From assembly GCA_016861345.1 (NCBI GenBank), contig BOLD01000012.1, positions 1 through 64,000 of the forward strand: a DNA stretch of 64,000 bases. The letters run 5' to 3'. Source of the DNA: Oligoflexia bacterium (lineage in GTDB: Bacteria; Bdellovibrionota; Bdellovibrionia; Bdellovibrionales; Bdellovibrionaceae). The position numbers and the translations under genes are program-made. Of this stretch, positions 35,232 to 44,472 are shown in pieces (the first letter of the stretch is position 1; each line of letters opens with the position of its first letter). The notes beneath the pieces were generated by a model. It was given only the letters and a program-made list of their open reading frames with translations. It had not been told where the DNA came from and did not search any database.

Positions 35232-36488
35232 ATGAAATCACTTTGGAAAGATAAGAAAATATTCAGTTGGGCCCTGTACGATTGGGCGAATAGCTCATTC
35301 TCGACGACTATTATGGCTGGTTTTTTCCCAGTCTTCTTTAAAGAGTATTGGAGTCAGGGCGCGGACGCGACTCTAACTACAGCCCGACTCGGCACAACAA
35401 TTTCACTTGGAAGTCTTATCATTGCCGTCCTGAGTCCAACCCTAGGCGCCTTTGCTGATCAACGCGGATATAAAAAACTTTTTACTTTTCTTTTCATGCT
35501 CATTGGGTTGAGCGGATGTGCTTGGATGTCTTTTATCGAGCCCGGTGGCTGGATCTTTGCAGCTATTGCTTACAGCGTGGCCCAACTGGGATTTAATGCC
35601 AGTTGCGTCTTTTACGACTCTTTACTGCCATCAATCGCTCCAGGGAAAAAAGCGGATTTTGCATCTTCGCTGGGTTATGGCCTTGGGTATCTTGGCGGAG
35701 GAGTTCTATTTCTTTTCAATGTCATCATGTATCTGAAGCCAGAAATTTTTGGACTTGATTCTGGAGTTCAAGCAGTGAAACTTTCTTTTCTTTCTGTTGC
35801 TCTTTGGTGGGGAATTTTTTCAATCCCGCTTTTTAGAAATATTCCCGAGCCCTCGATACAAAAAACAGGTTTTCCCCTTTTTCGCGCAATTCACCACTCG
35901 ATCACATCACTCTTCTCAACGCTGAAAGATTTATTTCACCAAAAAAACACTCTGATTTTTATGATTGCCTACTGGCTTTACATAGACGGAGTTTACACAG
36001 TGATGACCATGGCAGTCGACTACGGAATGTCGATCGGATTAAAGTCCTCGGATCTGATATCGGCTTTACTGATTGTTCAATTTATTGGATTTCCTTTTGC
36101 CATGCTTTTTTCAAAAATGGCCAGCAAATGGGGATGCCGAATACCCATTCTCACATGCATCGCCCTTTATGGAATCACGGTCATCTTCGCGACAAAGATG
36201 ACCACAGGATTAGAATTCTACCTTCTGGCTTGTGTGATTGGTATGATTCAAGGTGGCGTACAAGCTCTCAGCCGATCACTTTTTTCAAGAATGGTTCCAT
36301 CTCACGCCACTGGAGAATACTTTGGTTTATTTAATCTAGTCGGAAAATTTGCTTCTATATTTGGCCCGATGCTGGTGGGCTGGGGAGCTTATCTCAGTGG
36401 AAATCCAAGGCAAGGGATGCTGGGACTGCTGGTATTGTTTGTCATTGGTGGCGGGTTGCTGTTTCTGGTGAAGGAACCCGCTGATTAA
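35232..36488 (+). CDS. MFS transporter, UMF1/Atg22-like
   Basis: This 418-residue inner-membrane transporter has about 12 helices. The N-terminus IFSWALYDWANSSFSTTIMA is the hallmark of the UMF1 family, and TLGAFADQRGYKKLFT fits the MFS loop 2-3 motif. The substrate is unknown. The ATG at 35232 is chosen because AAGGA precedes it and the first helix begins at once; the frame open to 35124 would overlap addB. It converges with the 36485 gene with a 4-nt overlap of coding ends. Confidence 0.88.
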   Translation: MKSLWKDKKIFSWALYDWANSSFSTTIMAGFFPVFFKEYWSQGADATLTTARLGTTISLGSLIIAVLSPTLGAFADQRGYKKLFTFLFMLIGLSGCAWMSFIEPGGWIFAAIAYSVAQLGFNASCVFYDSLLPSIAPGKKADFASSLGYGLGYLGGGVLFLFNVIMYLKPEIFGLDSGVQAVKLSFLSVALWWGIFSIPLFRNIPEPSIQKTGFPLFRAIHHSITSLFSTLKDLFHQKNTLIFMIAYWLYIDGVYTVMTMAVDYGMSIGLKSSDLISALLIVQFIGFPFAMLFSKMASKWGCRIPILTCIALYGITVIFATKMTTGLEFYLLACVIGMIQGGVQALSRSLFSRMVPSHATGEYFGLFNLVGKFASIFGPMLVGWGAYLSGNPRQGMLGLLVLFVIGGGLLFLVKEPAD

Positions 36489-38683
36489 TGTCCCAAAGCC
36501 TGAGGCCAACACTTTACACGAATAACTCCATGCTCTTTGTGCGTCCTACACTTTGTCATACGTTTGACTTCTGCGGGAATCGTTTCTGGATCAAGAATAG
36601 CCAAATAGTTTTTCTGATCAGTGCTTCCACACCAATGCCAATCAGGCGATATATTTTTATCCACACAATATCTGTGAATATGGCCAGTGTTTTTATCAAC
36701 AGCATATCGATGATGTTTAATTTCTGCTGTGGACTCGATAAAAAGCTCGATAGAGTGAGCTGGTTCAATGCCTGCATTTGGACGATTGCCTTCACCACCC
36801 TCTGTATGCTTGGGGTTCGACATCACCTTTAATTTTTCTGATGACCTTGTCTCAACGGTGATAGACGGCCCACCAACCAAGAGGCCAGATTTACTTTTTA
36901 ATCCAGACCCCTGTCTTGCGAGCTGATCAGCAACACTTAAAAGATTGGGCTTTGCCTTGAGCCGATCAACCTCTGTACGTAATTTTTTAAGTCGGCTTGG
37001 GTCAATCTGACTTAAATCTTCTATGAGCAGACCATATTCTGACTTTAAGTGAACAAGGTCATTGATATGTGATTTCGATTGGTTTGTCTGACGAAATTCT
37101 TTTTCAAGCAAGGCAAGGTCATCTTCAATTTTAATGAGTTCATCTATGTGCTCTGAATCTCCGACAATTCCATTTTTAAAAAGCAAACGACGCTCAGTTG
37201 GTGTTAAATCTGTCTTTGTTTTAAGAATTCTTGCCTTTTTCAGAAGTTGTTTATCAGTATAATTTCCTATTCGAGCTACAGTTCCGTCAGCACCAACTTC
37301 TCCATGCCCAACAAGATGGGCCTCTTGAATGGCATCAAGAGTTGACGGAGACAGCGTACGACCAACCACTTTTTCTGCCTCTGTTCGTGTAAGATAATTT
37401 TTTACTGCTAAATATGCTTTTGACGAAGTCAATAATCCGGCCGGAGCAAGATCCAAGGCCGCTTCGAGAAGACAATTATTTGCCTGTTGTGTTTTAATAC
37501 TCAATTTTTGATAATCAACTGTGTCTTTCTGACAAGCCCCTTGAGCCATCAGTTTCAACTCTGAAGACACACAAGCTTTTGCCAGCGAATTCACAACCAA
37601 ACCAGAATCTATCGCTAGAGCAGTGCCACTAGCAGCCGTCGCTGAAGTTCTCACGCTAGAGGACAATTTGGAAGCCTGCACAAGCTTAACAGCCTGAGGC
37701 ACTTTAGATAGCGCCACACCAAAACCCCCCATTAAAAAGGTGGACGCTGTGGCTATGGTCTCGAGTCGATCTCGGCCTTGGACATATTTACCCTCTAGCC
37801 GGCACAGAAATTCAGATTCGTAGCCCCCTTTTGAGGATTTAAAAAGCTGCTGTTCTTTCGCACTTTCGACAAGCTGTCGCTTAGTTGTGTCGCTTAATTT
37901 ATTAAAACTCAGCTTTCCGTTTTCACGACTAGCTTGACCGATAAGTTCTTTTCGATTTGACTCATATTCTGCTTTAACTTTTGGAATTGTTTTTATCAGT
38001 TCATTTTTAACATCCTGCTCAGAGGGCAAGCTGCTGGATGAGCTCAGTCGCTCCAGAAGGTCTTTCATACTGTGTGTGGACCCACTCCAAACACTTTCCG
38101 CAAGTGCAGAGGCAACGGCCTGATGAGCTTCCCAAACCTGCTTCGCTTTATTTTCTTCGTTTAAGAAATCTGTCATCTCAGAGTGACACTGGGAATAATT
38201 CTGCCCTCTTTGATTGCGGCAAAAACCCGCTTTTAATACGTTCGTTCTTTTTATTTTTTCATATTGATAGTGCGCTTCTTTTGCCTTCTTTAACTCCTCA
38301 GACAATAAAGGTAACTTTTGATAAATATCTTTTGCCTGCATATCAATCAGCGCTGAATCGCGAGACATAAGGTTTGTCTGATCAATTAAGCACTCTGTAT
38401 TTTGAAGTTGCTGGTGAGCCTGATGATCAAAAAAATAAGACTCTGCAATATCACCTAATTCGACATTTGTTTTCTTTTTCAGGTCAGCTTGTGAAAGAGG
38501 ACATTTGGTTGATTTGATTTTTTCTGTCAGTTGCAAAAATGATTTCTGATCAATCGGCTTGCAGGTTTTTGATGTGACAGCTTCATTCACCCACAGTGAT
38601 GCATCAGCCAATACTCCAGCTTTTACACTTGAAATGCATCCCAAAAGAGTTATGAGTAATCCAATACCAGTTTGAATTCGCAC
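36485..38683 (-). CDS. Large exported protein with candidate C-terminal toxin-like module
   Basis: This 732-residue protein has a signal segment with a possible lipobox (ITLLGC at about residues 11-16; an SPI site near VKAG is the alternative). The N-terminal 300 residues are helical, charged and Cys-rich, followed by a short hydrophobic region (LMGGFGVALSKV). A segment with ALDLAPAG and later LSPSTLDAIQEAHLVGHGEV resembles pre-toxin linkers. The final 115 residues (MSNPKHTEGGEG, RPNAGIEPAHSIELF, GHIHRYCVDK, WHWCGSTDQKNY) look like the His/Trp-rich tip modules of polymorphic toxins, but I cannot name the family. It begins at GTG, 2 nt after the upstream barrel gene. No immunity gene is seen next to it. 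Confidence 0.65.
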   Translation of the reverse strand: MRIQTGIGLLITLLGCISSVKAGVLADASLWVNEAVTSKTCKPIDQKSFLQLTEKIKSTKCPLSQADLKKKTNVELGDIAESYFFDHQAHQQLQNTECLIDQTNLMSRDSALIDMQAKDIYQKLPLLSEELKKAKEAHYQYEKIKRTNVLKAGFCRNQRGQNYSQCHSEMTDFLNEENKAKQVWEAHQAVASALAESVWSGSTHSMKDLLERLSSSSSLPSEQDVKNELIKTIPKVKAEYESNRKELIGQASRENGKLSFNKLSDTTKRQLVESAKEQQLFKSSKGGYESEFLCRLEGKYVQGRDRLETIATASTFLMGGFGVALSKVPQAVKLVQASKLSSSVRTSATAASGTALAIDSGLVVNSLAKACVSSELKLMAQGACQKDTVDYQKLSIKTQQANNCLLEAALDLAPAGLLTSSKAYLAVKNYLTRTEAEKVVGRTLSPSTLDAIQEAHLVGHGEVGADGTVARIGNYTDKQLLKKARILKTKTDLTPTERRLLFKNGIVGDSEHIDELIKIEDDLALLEKEFRQTNQSKSHINDLVHLKSEYGLLIEDLSQIDPSRLKKLRTEVDRLKAKPNLLSVADQLARQGSGLKSKSGLLVGGPSITVETRSSEKLKVMSNPKHTEGGEGNRPNAGIEPAHSIELFIESTAEIKHHRYAVDKNTGHIHRYCVDKNISPDWHWCGSTDQKNYLAILDPETIPAEVKRMTKCRTHKEHGVIRVKCWPQALGH

Positions 38684-38685
38684 TT

Positions 38686-39792
38686 TTACCGACGCTGTTT
38701 AAGTTTTCGTTTCTTCCCGCCCAGGTCAATCAGTTTGAAACTTGGATCAAACCCAATTTCAATTGTGAGAGCTGCCTGTAGCCGCTCATCCTGAGTCTGA
38801 CCAGGATAGGCTCCCTTTTCAACTGAGTACGACGCCAAATCTAAACGCATTAACCAAAGATCCATTCCCAATCCGTAGGTGATATACCCTTGGTAAAATC
38901 CAGCTCTGACATCAAGAAATGCCAATGACAACTCAAGACCTAGATGAATCTTTTTTCCCAAAGGTTCTCCCTGATCTGTGATATGCCTATATTCTAAACC
39001 TGTCGCATAACCAAGTCCCGGCAGACTGCCGTGTGAGGTAATCCCCAACGTAAGATTGTCCTTAATCCGCGATGGTGCCTGGGTCCCCTTCGTTTTGTTA
39101 AATGCCGTTGATCCAACATCAATCCAAGACAGAGAAATGGCAGGATTTCCCATGACAGGTGGGGCAAACATGTACCCCAAGTCAAGTCCGTACCCGATTC
39201 CCTCGTTTGTGATAGCGTTTGTAATCGTTGTATTTGTCACGGTCATCAAATCACTGGGACCAAGTATTGTGTTGCCTCCATACCGAGTCACGCGTTTGAC
39301 ATTTAACCCCAGACTACCAGCACCACCCAATGGAATCGCTCCACCCATGATGGCGCCCCAATCATTTAATACAGTGATATCCATATTGGGAAAAGCTGGA
39401 TCTTGCAATCGAAAAGCACCATATCCATTGTCATATAAGCCAAAACCAAAATATGGAAAAGCCATCACAGAATATCCGCCTGCTCCAACCCAAACATTCT
39501 TTCCATAAAAGCTCGATAAGGAATCAATTCCGTTAATATTTCCAACAGCCTGAATATCATTGTAGATTTGCATGCCATTAATGCCTGCATTCAGATTAAA
39601 TACAGTCCAATTAATTCCTGTAATATAAGCAAGAGCTGCAGGATTCCAGAGCATAACGGCAGCATCATCTTCATTATGAACACGAACCCCACCCATCCCC
39701 AATGCTCGGACCGACTGAGTGTATTCATAAAACTCGGCAGCCTGAGCTGTGTTGATGAAAATAAAAATAAAAACTGCAAAAATTATTTTCAT
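38686..39792 (-). CDS. FadL/PorV-like outer-membrane protein, copy C
   Basis: This 368-residue barrel has a signal peptide (IIFAVFIFIFINTAQA). The start at 39792 is chosen because it overlaps the previous gene's stop as ATGA; the upstream in-frame start would add 12 residues that precede the signal peptide. The N-terminal motif RALGMGGVRVHNEDDAAVML then WNPAALAY is the FadL/PorV/PorQ signature shared with the paralogs at 40763 and 42595. The C-terminal block GFYQGYITYGLGMDLWLMRL ... ASYSVEKG also aligns with theirs. It may carry hydrophobic molecules or act as a surface platform. Confidence 0.83.
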   Translation of the reverse strand: MKIIFAVFIFIFINTAQAAEFYEYTQSVRALGMGGVRVHNEDDAAVMLWNPAALAYITGINWTVFNLNAGINGMQIYNDIQAVGNINGIDSLSSFYGKNVWVGAGGYSVMAFPYFGFGLYDNGYGAFRLQDPAFPNMDITVLNDWGAIMGGAIPLGGAGSLGLNVKRVTRYGGNTILGPSDLMTVTNTTITNAITNEGIGYGLDLGYMFAPPVMGNPAISLSWIDVGSTAFNKTKGTQAPSRIKDNLTLGITSHGSLPGLGYATGLEYRHITDQGEPLGKKIHLGLELSLAFLDVRAGFYQGYITYGLGMDLWLMRLDLASYSVEKGAYPGQTQDERLQAALTIEIGFDPSFKLIDLGGKKRKLKQRR

Positions 39793-40724
39793 GGGCAGCA
39801 CAATAATGAGGCTGGAGTGCAGCCCCAATAAACTCCATTATTCCCATTCGGATTTGTTGCCGCCGTTACAGTTGTTGAACCAATACCAACAGCAGATAAG
39901 CCAGCGGCGTTATAGGCAAGAGATAGAATCGAACGCATTCCCTTAACATCGGTGGCGTCAACTCCTGCAGCGTCTGTCTTGCTACAGAAGGTAAGATTCA
40001 ATGGAGGACCACAGGTTGCCGATATGGTCGCCAGAGCATCTCCTGCTCCGCCCAAGTTTGCGCTAAAGGCAGCAAAGTTTTGAAGCATCAAAGCAAAGCC
40101 TGTTATAATTTCCTTAATCTCAGTATCAGTCAAATAAGCTGTCGTCGCATCACCAGCCTCGGCATCACGGCAGAGATTGATAGTTGCATCCGGATTGCCA
40201 TCTCCCAAATTTCCAGTACCATCCACATCAGCTTTATTACGAATATAGGTGCCCATTTTCACCATTGAGAGAATAAGGACAAAGAAAGTTTGATTCGTCG
40301 TCCAGGTGCCCGTCATCGTTTTAATTTGTTTCATGACCATTTCAGCAGTTGTGCAATGCGCGGGACTAACGGCCTTCCCTGTAAATGCGTTCATCAGGTA
40401 TTTAAAAAATGGCGTCGATGAATCAATAGTCGATGAGCCTAGAGAGTTTGTGTAAGTAATAAAATTCAGCCCACATTTCCCAGCAAGAGCACCTGCATAT
40501 TGCTCGAGCACGGCTTCTTGATTTAAAAAATCGGAACTGAGTGCTTGAAATTTAGTAATGGCCGTGTCCCAATCTGAATTATTTTTTGCCTTAAGTGCGT
40601 CCTCGTAACGGGCCTGATCAGTCTCTTTATTGGACATGGATTTAAAAAGATTTTCACCACACGAGAGAGAAAAAAATTGAAAAAATAGAAGCACAAAAAC
40701 AAGAGTTTTTCTGAGCGTTTTCAT
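39789..40724 (-). CDS. Lipoprotein partner, between barrels B and C
   Basis: This 311-residue protein has lipobox SLSC followed by GENLFKSM. The early mature part looks TPR-like (ALKAKNNSDWDTAITKFQAL then SSDFLNQEAVLEQYAGALAG). The rest is Ala/Thr/Gly-rich with several cysteines, ending in WGCTPASLLCCP. Its position between two barrel genes and its early helical part parallel the smaller lipoprotein at 41899, suggesting a duplicated partner gene. It overlaps the next barrel gene by 4 nt. Confidence 0.72.
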   Translation of the reverse strand: MKTLRKTLVFVLLFFQFFSLSCGENLFKSMSNKETDQARYEDALKAKNNSDWDTAITKFQALSSDFLNQEAVLEQYAGALAGKCGLNFITYTNSLGSSTIDSSTPFFKYLMNAFTGKAVSPAHCTTAEMVMKQIKTMTGTWTTNQTFFVLILSMVKMGTYIRNKADVDGTGNLGDGNPDATINLCRDAEAGDATTAYLTDTEIKEIITGFALMLQNFAAFSANLGGAGDALATISATCGPPLNLTFCSKTDAAGVDATDVKGMRSILSLAYNAAGLSAVGIGSTTVTAATNPNGNNGVYWGCTPASLLCCP

Positions 40725-40762
40725 TCTTTAATTATACTATCAATTTATCCGGAAACTCTAGA

Positions 40763-41830
40763 TTAAAAACGCAGTGAAAACTTCATCACCATTCGACGAT
40801 TTTCTGTTGGAGTTTCTGACGTTCCGACTTCCTCGCCATAGGTCGTGAGCATAATTTGGGTATGTTCAGAAGCCAGCTCTAGTCCAGCCGTCCAATAAGC
40901 TCCATTCATTCCTCCACGAATGAAAAAAATATCTGACAAATTGAGTTCATAACCCGCATGCATATATTTTGTTTTGTTGGCATCTTGCGAAGCCGCCGTC
41001 ATCTTCTGATACTCGATTGTAAAAGAAGACCTGGCCCGACTGGCGTGAATCGGGAACAGAGCCACCGCCACATCGATATCTTGAGTGATGGGAGCAGGAA
41101 TATTTGTTGTTTGCAATCGAAGGCCCTTACCTGCAGTGAACTTTGTTCCACCCACATCTCTTGCCACCGCTGAAATGGTTGGCAGCCATGACCAGGGACC
41201 TGTTAATATCAAACCAACATCAGCTGCAACTGCTGCGCCCTCTGCTCCATATGTCGTCAGAGCAAGATTTTGTGTTGGATCTAAATCTTGGTTCACTTCT
41301 ATTCTCGAAACAAATCGTCCTGCCACACCAAGCTTTACTCGCCCTTCAAAGAATCGAAAATTATATCCTAAGACCAAGGCCAAATCGTCATAGTAGGCTG
41401 TTGACATCGTCGTTCCAGCTGCATTCATTGCCGCGTCCAATTGGTAGCGGCCAAAAATGCCGATACCAAAATTTCGTGTTACAAACGAGGGAAAGAGTTG
41501 AACTCTTGCATGATAATAAGATTCGCGTTTTGCATCGAGAGCACCTTTGACAGATTCCAAATTAAAAGGCGAGAACGGAGTTTTCTGGTACATACTCATT
41601 AAACTTGTTGCTCCGTCGAATTCAGGATCAAGAATGGTTCCATAGTAATCACGCAATTTTCCTAAGCCAGCAGGATTGTGCAAAAGGGCTGTTTCGTCAT
41701 TCACAACTGCGATTGAAGTATTTCCCATGGCCAGTGATCTTGCACTATTGTAAAATTCGCGAACCTCTTGAGCGAATCCTGCACACGGAATAAGGGCGAA
41801 TAAAATAATGATCAACATCCTGTTCATCAT
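40763..41830 (-). CDS. FadL/PorV-like outer-membrane protein, copy B
   Basis: This 355-residue protein has a signal peptide (MLIIILFALIPCAGFAQ). The conserved start of the mature protein is RSLAMGNTSIAVVNDETALL then HNPAGLGKL, and the C-terminal block is TYGEEVG ... ENRRMVMKFSLRF, ending in a terminal Phe as outer-membrane barrels do. Paralogs flank it on both sides. The start could be either of two adjacent Met codons (MMNRM). Confidence 0.83.
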   Translation of the reverse strand: MMNRMLIIILFALIPCAGFAQEVREFYNSARSLAMGNTSIAVVNDETALLHNPAGLGKLRDYYGTILDPEFDGATSLMSMYQKTPFSPFNLESVKGALDAKRESYYHARVQLFPSFVTRNFGIGIFGRYQLDAAMNAAGTTMSTAYYDDLALVLGYNFRFFEGRVKLGVAGRFVSRIEVNQDLDPTQNLALTTYGAEGAAVAADVGLILTGPWSWLPTISAVARDVGGTKFTAGKGLRLQTTNIPAPITQDIDVAVALFPIHASRARSSFTIEYQKMTAASQDANKTKYMHAGYELNLSDIFFIRGGMNGAYWTAGLELASEHTQIMLTTYGEEVGTSETPTENRRMVMKFSLRF

Positions 41831-41877
41831 GCAGTCCTATCGGACAAGGGATGTTTTATCTTGAGACAATCCGTCGA

Positions 41878-41906
41878 AGTTCTAGACCTCAGTCAAGTCT
41901 AGAACT
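41878..41906 (-). promoter_or_regulatory. Intercistronic hairpin inside the barrel operon
   Basis: A perfect 10-bp inverted repeat, agttctagac (41878-41887) and gtctagaact (41897-41906), has a 9-base loop. It overlaps the stop codon of the lipoprotein gene on the minus strand. No U-tract follows downstream, so it is more likely a processing or partial-attenuation element than a full terminator. Confidence 0.5.
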
Positions 41907-42585
41907 GGTTCAAGAAAGCATTGGCTACTGCTGAGGGATTAGAGGTTCCACCCGCATTAGTGATGGCCGTTGAAAACTGATCGCAAAAAAGTTTATTTGA
42001 ATCATTCACGGTTGCGCAACTGGCCTGATAAGTTGTGATCATCACCGTTCCCAGATCACTGCTGACGGCCGTACTGTTGTTTTTCAGGCAAGTCAGCGCA
42101 GCCGTCATATCACCAGCTCCACCGCAATTGGCGCTATTGACATAGTTTGCTGCACTTGCCAACTTTGAAATCGTTGCCAACATAATCAAACCTTTCGATC
42201 CAGACAGGCTGCAATAGTTTGAAGCTGCTGTTGCGTTGGCATAGTTCGTTGTTTGATCAGTTCCGGCATAAGAAAATGCCAGCACTGACATAACTGACGC
42301 ACTGGAGCTTGCCCCCGTTCCCCTCATATTATTCACAGCCTGGGCTAACTTTGTTGGGTTTGAAAAACCCTCTTGAACAAACATTGCCGAACATCGAATG
42401 AGATACGAGGCCTCTGTCGATAGACCATCAACTTTTTCCATACAAGCTACTGCAGTTGCAGCCGTAGATGCATCCAAACAAGATTGAGCTTCGGCAATTT
42501 TATCAACATCTTTTTTTTGCCCACAACCAGACAGTATTGCCAGAACAACCATTGAGCTTAACGCGATAAAAGATTTTTTATTCAT
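41899..42585 (-). CDS. Lipoprotein partner, between barrels A and B
   Basis: This 228-residue lipoprotein has lipobox ILSGC and GQKKDVDKIAE after it. The mature protein is rich in Ala, Ser, Thr and Asn with about eight cysteines, and predominantly helical (CLDASTAATAVACMEKV, ASYLIRCSAMFVQ). Its family is not recognised. Its location between two barrel paralogs, 9 nt after copy A, suggests it is a component that pairs with them. A TAGGAG site precedes its ATG. Confidence 0.75.
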   Translation of the reverse strand: MNKKSFIALSSMVVLAILSGCGQKKDVDKIAEAQSCLDASTAATAVACMEKVDGLSTEASYLIRCSAMFVQEGFSNPTKLAQAVNNMRGTGASSSASVMSVLAFSYAGTDQTTNYANATAASNYCSLSGSKGLIMLATISKLASAANYVNSANCGGAGDMTAALTCLKNNSTAVSSDLGTVMITTYQASCATVNDSNKLFCDQFSTAITNAGGTSNPSAVANAFLNQF

Positions 42586-42594
42586 CTTCTACTC

Positions 42595-43764
42595 CTAGAT
42601 ATCAATATTAAATTTAGCCATGTAAATTCGATTTTCTTTTGGCGCGTTGTAATATCCAACGTCCTCACCATAAGTCACTAGATCCAGTCTGAATACTGTG
42701 AACAGTGCTGACAGACCGCCCGTCAGGTATCCCTGATTCAGTCCCACTCGGTACTGCCCCTTCCACCACGAGGCCACTGACCAATCAAACTCAAAGCCAA
42801 GATGCAAAGCCCGTCGAGTGTTAAAATACGGATGCATAATATCTCGAATATCAAGCACACCACGACCGCCGAAAATCCAAAGCGATGGGTACTCCCACTT
42901 TGTTCCAATATCGATAACTCGATAAAGCTTCTCAGGAGCTTGACCAGGTGTTTTATTAATCAACTTCAAAGAACTTCCAAACCCATAGTCAGCGACGTTT
43001 CGAATCACAGCTCCGAACGTGGGCTTTGCCAAACGAAGCATCGAAAAAATCCCCTCAGCAGGAAGATCAGGAGTGTAAAGCATGCCAAGATCCACATCCA
43101 CTGTGTATCCCTCACGCAAGTCCTCTTTTTTAAACAAATTTGAGTCCGCAACCAAATCAAGAGCCGTAAATTGTTTTGCAGAATATCCTCGATTCACAAA
43201 TTTGACTGTTGTTCCCCAAGAAAGTCGGCCAGGAACTCCTTTAATGTCAGCACCATATCCATAGGCAAGCGTTGTATCTAAATAAGCCCGATAATCAATT
43301 GCCGGAGCACCTTGGTTGTGAATTTCCATTTCAACAGTCATATCCATTGGCAGGACAGCGATTCCCCAATTTGGACGAACCCACATGCCCTCGAAAAGAC
43401 CAAAACGGCCAGAATAATGGGAGCCATATTTATCCTGAAGAAAATTTCCAAAAGCCTGATATTTAGCATTGTCATCAGCATAAGTTGCGCTGCCCAAATC
43501 TGAAACATCTTTGGCAAACTTCACAATTGAGCTTGAACCACTAAAGTCCATCGAGGCATTGATTTGACCATTTTCCAATCTTGCAAGACCCGCAGGATTA
43601 TAAAACAGGGTGCTGTAATCATTCGCAACAGCAACAAAAGCATCTCCCATACCTAAAGGACGTGGTGCCTGGTAATGGTGGTGAATACCTGTTTGAGTTG
43701 ATTCAGCTCCAAAAGCCGAAATTGATGAAACCATGAATAAGCTGAGTATTATTTTTTGAGTCAT
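42595..43764 (-). CDS. FadL/PorV-like outer-membrane protein, copy A
   Basis: This 389-residue protein is the first gene of the operon. The ATG at 43764 is followed by a signal peptide (IILSLFMVSSISAFGA); the 20 additional residues of the longer frame are not signal-like. The motif is RPLGMGDAFVAVANDYSTLF then YNPAGLARL, the closest of the three to canonical FadL/PorV. The C-terminus holds NQGYLTGGLSALFTVFRLDL and TYGEDVG...ENR, ending in an Ile-rich strand. It is divergent, with 48 nt to the next gene's start. Confidence 0.83.
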   Translation of the reverse strand: MTQKIILSLFMVSSISAFGAESTQTGIHHHYQAPRPLGMGDAFVAVANDYSTLFYNPAGLARLENGQINASMDFSGSSSIVKFAKDVSDLGSATYADDNAKYQAFGNFLQDKYGSHYSGRFGLFEGMWVRPNWGIAVLPMDMTVEMEIHNQGAPAIDYRAYLDTTLAYGYGADIKGVPGRLSWGTTVKFVNRGYSAKQFTALDLVADSNLFKKEDLREGYTVDVDLGMLYTPDLPAEGIFSMLRLAKPTFGAVIRNVADYGFGSSLKLINKTPGQAPEKLYRVIDIGTKWEYPSLWIFGGRGVLDIRDIMHPYFNTRRALHLGFEFDWSVASWWKGQYRVGLNQGYLTGGLSALFTVFRLDLVTYGEDVGYYNAPKENRIYMAKFNIDI

Positions 43765-43812
43765 AATAAAAATTGTATTCCTCTTGGATAGACATAAGAT
43801 ATAGTTTCCAAT

Positions 43813-44472
43813 ATGCGTCTTCACTCTTTATTTCATTTTTTGACCTTGGTCTTGGTCCTGGGAATATCCTCTGCAGGGTTTTCTGCACCAGAATCCTCAT
43901 TCATACCTGAGGCTGCAGACCCCAAAAAAGTTTTAATTCCTAACGATCAAATATCAACTGAAAATACAACTCCTCTTGATTCAACCCAACCCTCACAGAC
44001 CGCTCCTCCGCCAGAAGGAAAATCCGAGGGGCCTCTTGTGGCAACAAGACGAGCTGCCCTTCAAACGCACACCATAACTTTAGGTTACTGGTCAGGTCCA
44101 CTCACTGCTTTTGACGAATATGAACATCAATACTACGCCGGGTATGTAGGTTCTTTTTATCGTGACGCTCAATTGGCTCAAGAGTTAACCCTTGAGGGAA
44201 CTCAGTCAGGACTGCTGGGCTGGAGCGCGGGATTTAAATGGATTCAAGACTTAGGTCGAAACTATGAACCTTTCTATAAAGTTGCCTTAGGTGCTCTGTA
44301 TAAGCCCGGAGAAGGAATTGGCACATTGATCAATTGGAATCGGTATCAAGTCAGGGCCTCTGTTGGAGTGGAAGATCTGTTTCGCTTCAGAAGACATTTT
44401 CGAGGTGAACTTGGAGGAACCTGGAGCGGTCTGGGATTAACTTATTTTGTTAATTTGGGATACGCATTTTAG
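43813..44472 (+). CDS. Exported small beta-barrel-like protein
   Basis: This 219-residue protein has a signal peptide (SLFHFLTLVLVLGISSAGFSA), a Pro/Thr/Ser-rich linker (about 30-75), and a C-terminal strand-rich domain (HTITLGYWSGPLTAFDEYEH ... GLTYFVNLGYAF) ending in Phe, typical of an outer-membrane barrel. It runs divergently from the three-barrel operon and may share its promoter region. The 3' end overlaps coaE by 36 nt in convergent orientation. Confidence 0.72.
   Translation: MRLHSLFHFLTLVLVLGISSAGFSAPESSFIPEAADPKKVLIPNDQISTENTTPLDSTQPSQTAPPPEGKSEGPLVATRRAALQTHTITLGYWSGPLTAFDEYEHQYYAGYVGSFYRDAQLAQELTLEGTQSGLLGWSAGFKWIQDLGRNYEPFYKVALGALYKPGEGIGTLINWNRYQVRASVGVEDLFRFRRHFRGELGGTWSGLGLTYFVNLGYAF

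Noticed and set aside
36488-36832. 114-residue plus-strand gene after the transporter
   Set aside because: It is the antisense shadow of the toxin-like module; the minus-strand frame of 732 residues is far longer and is coupled to its operon.
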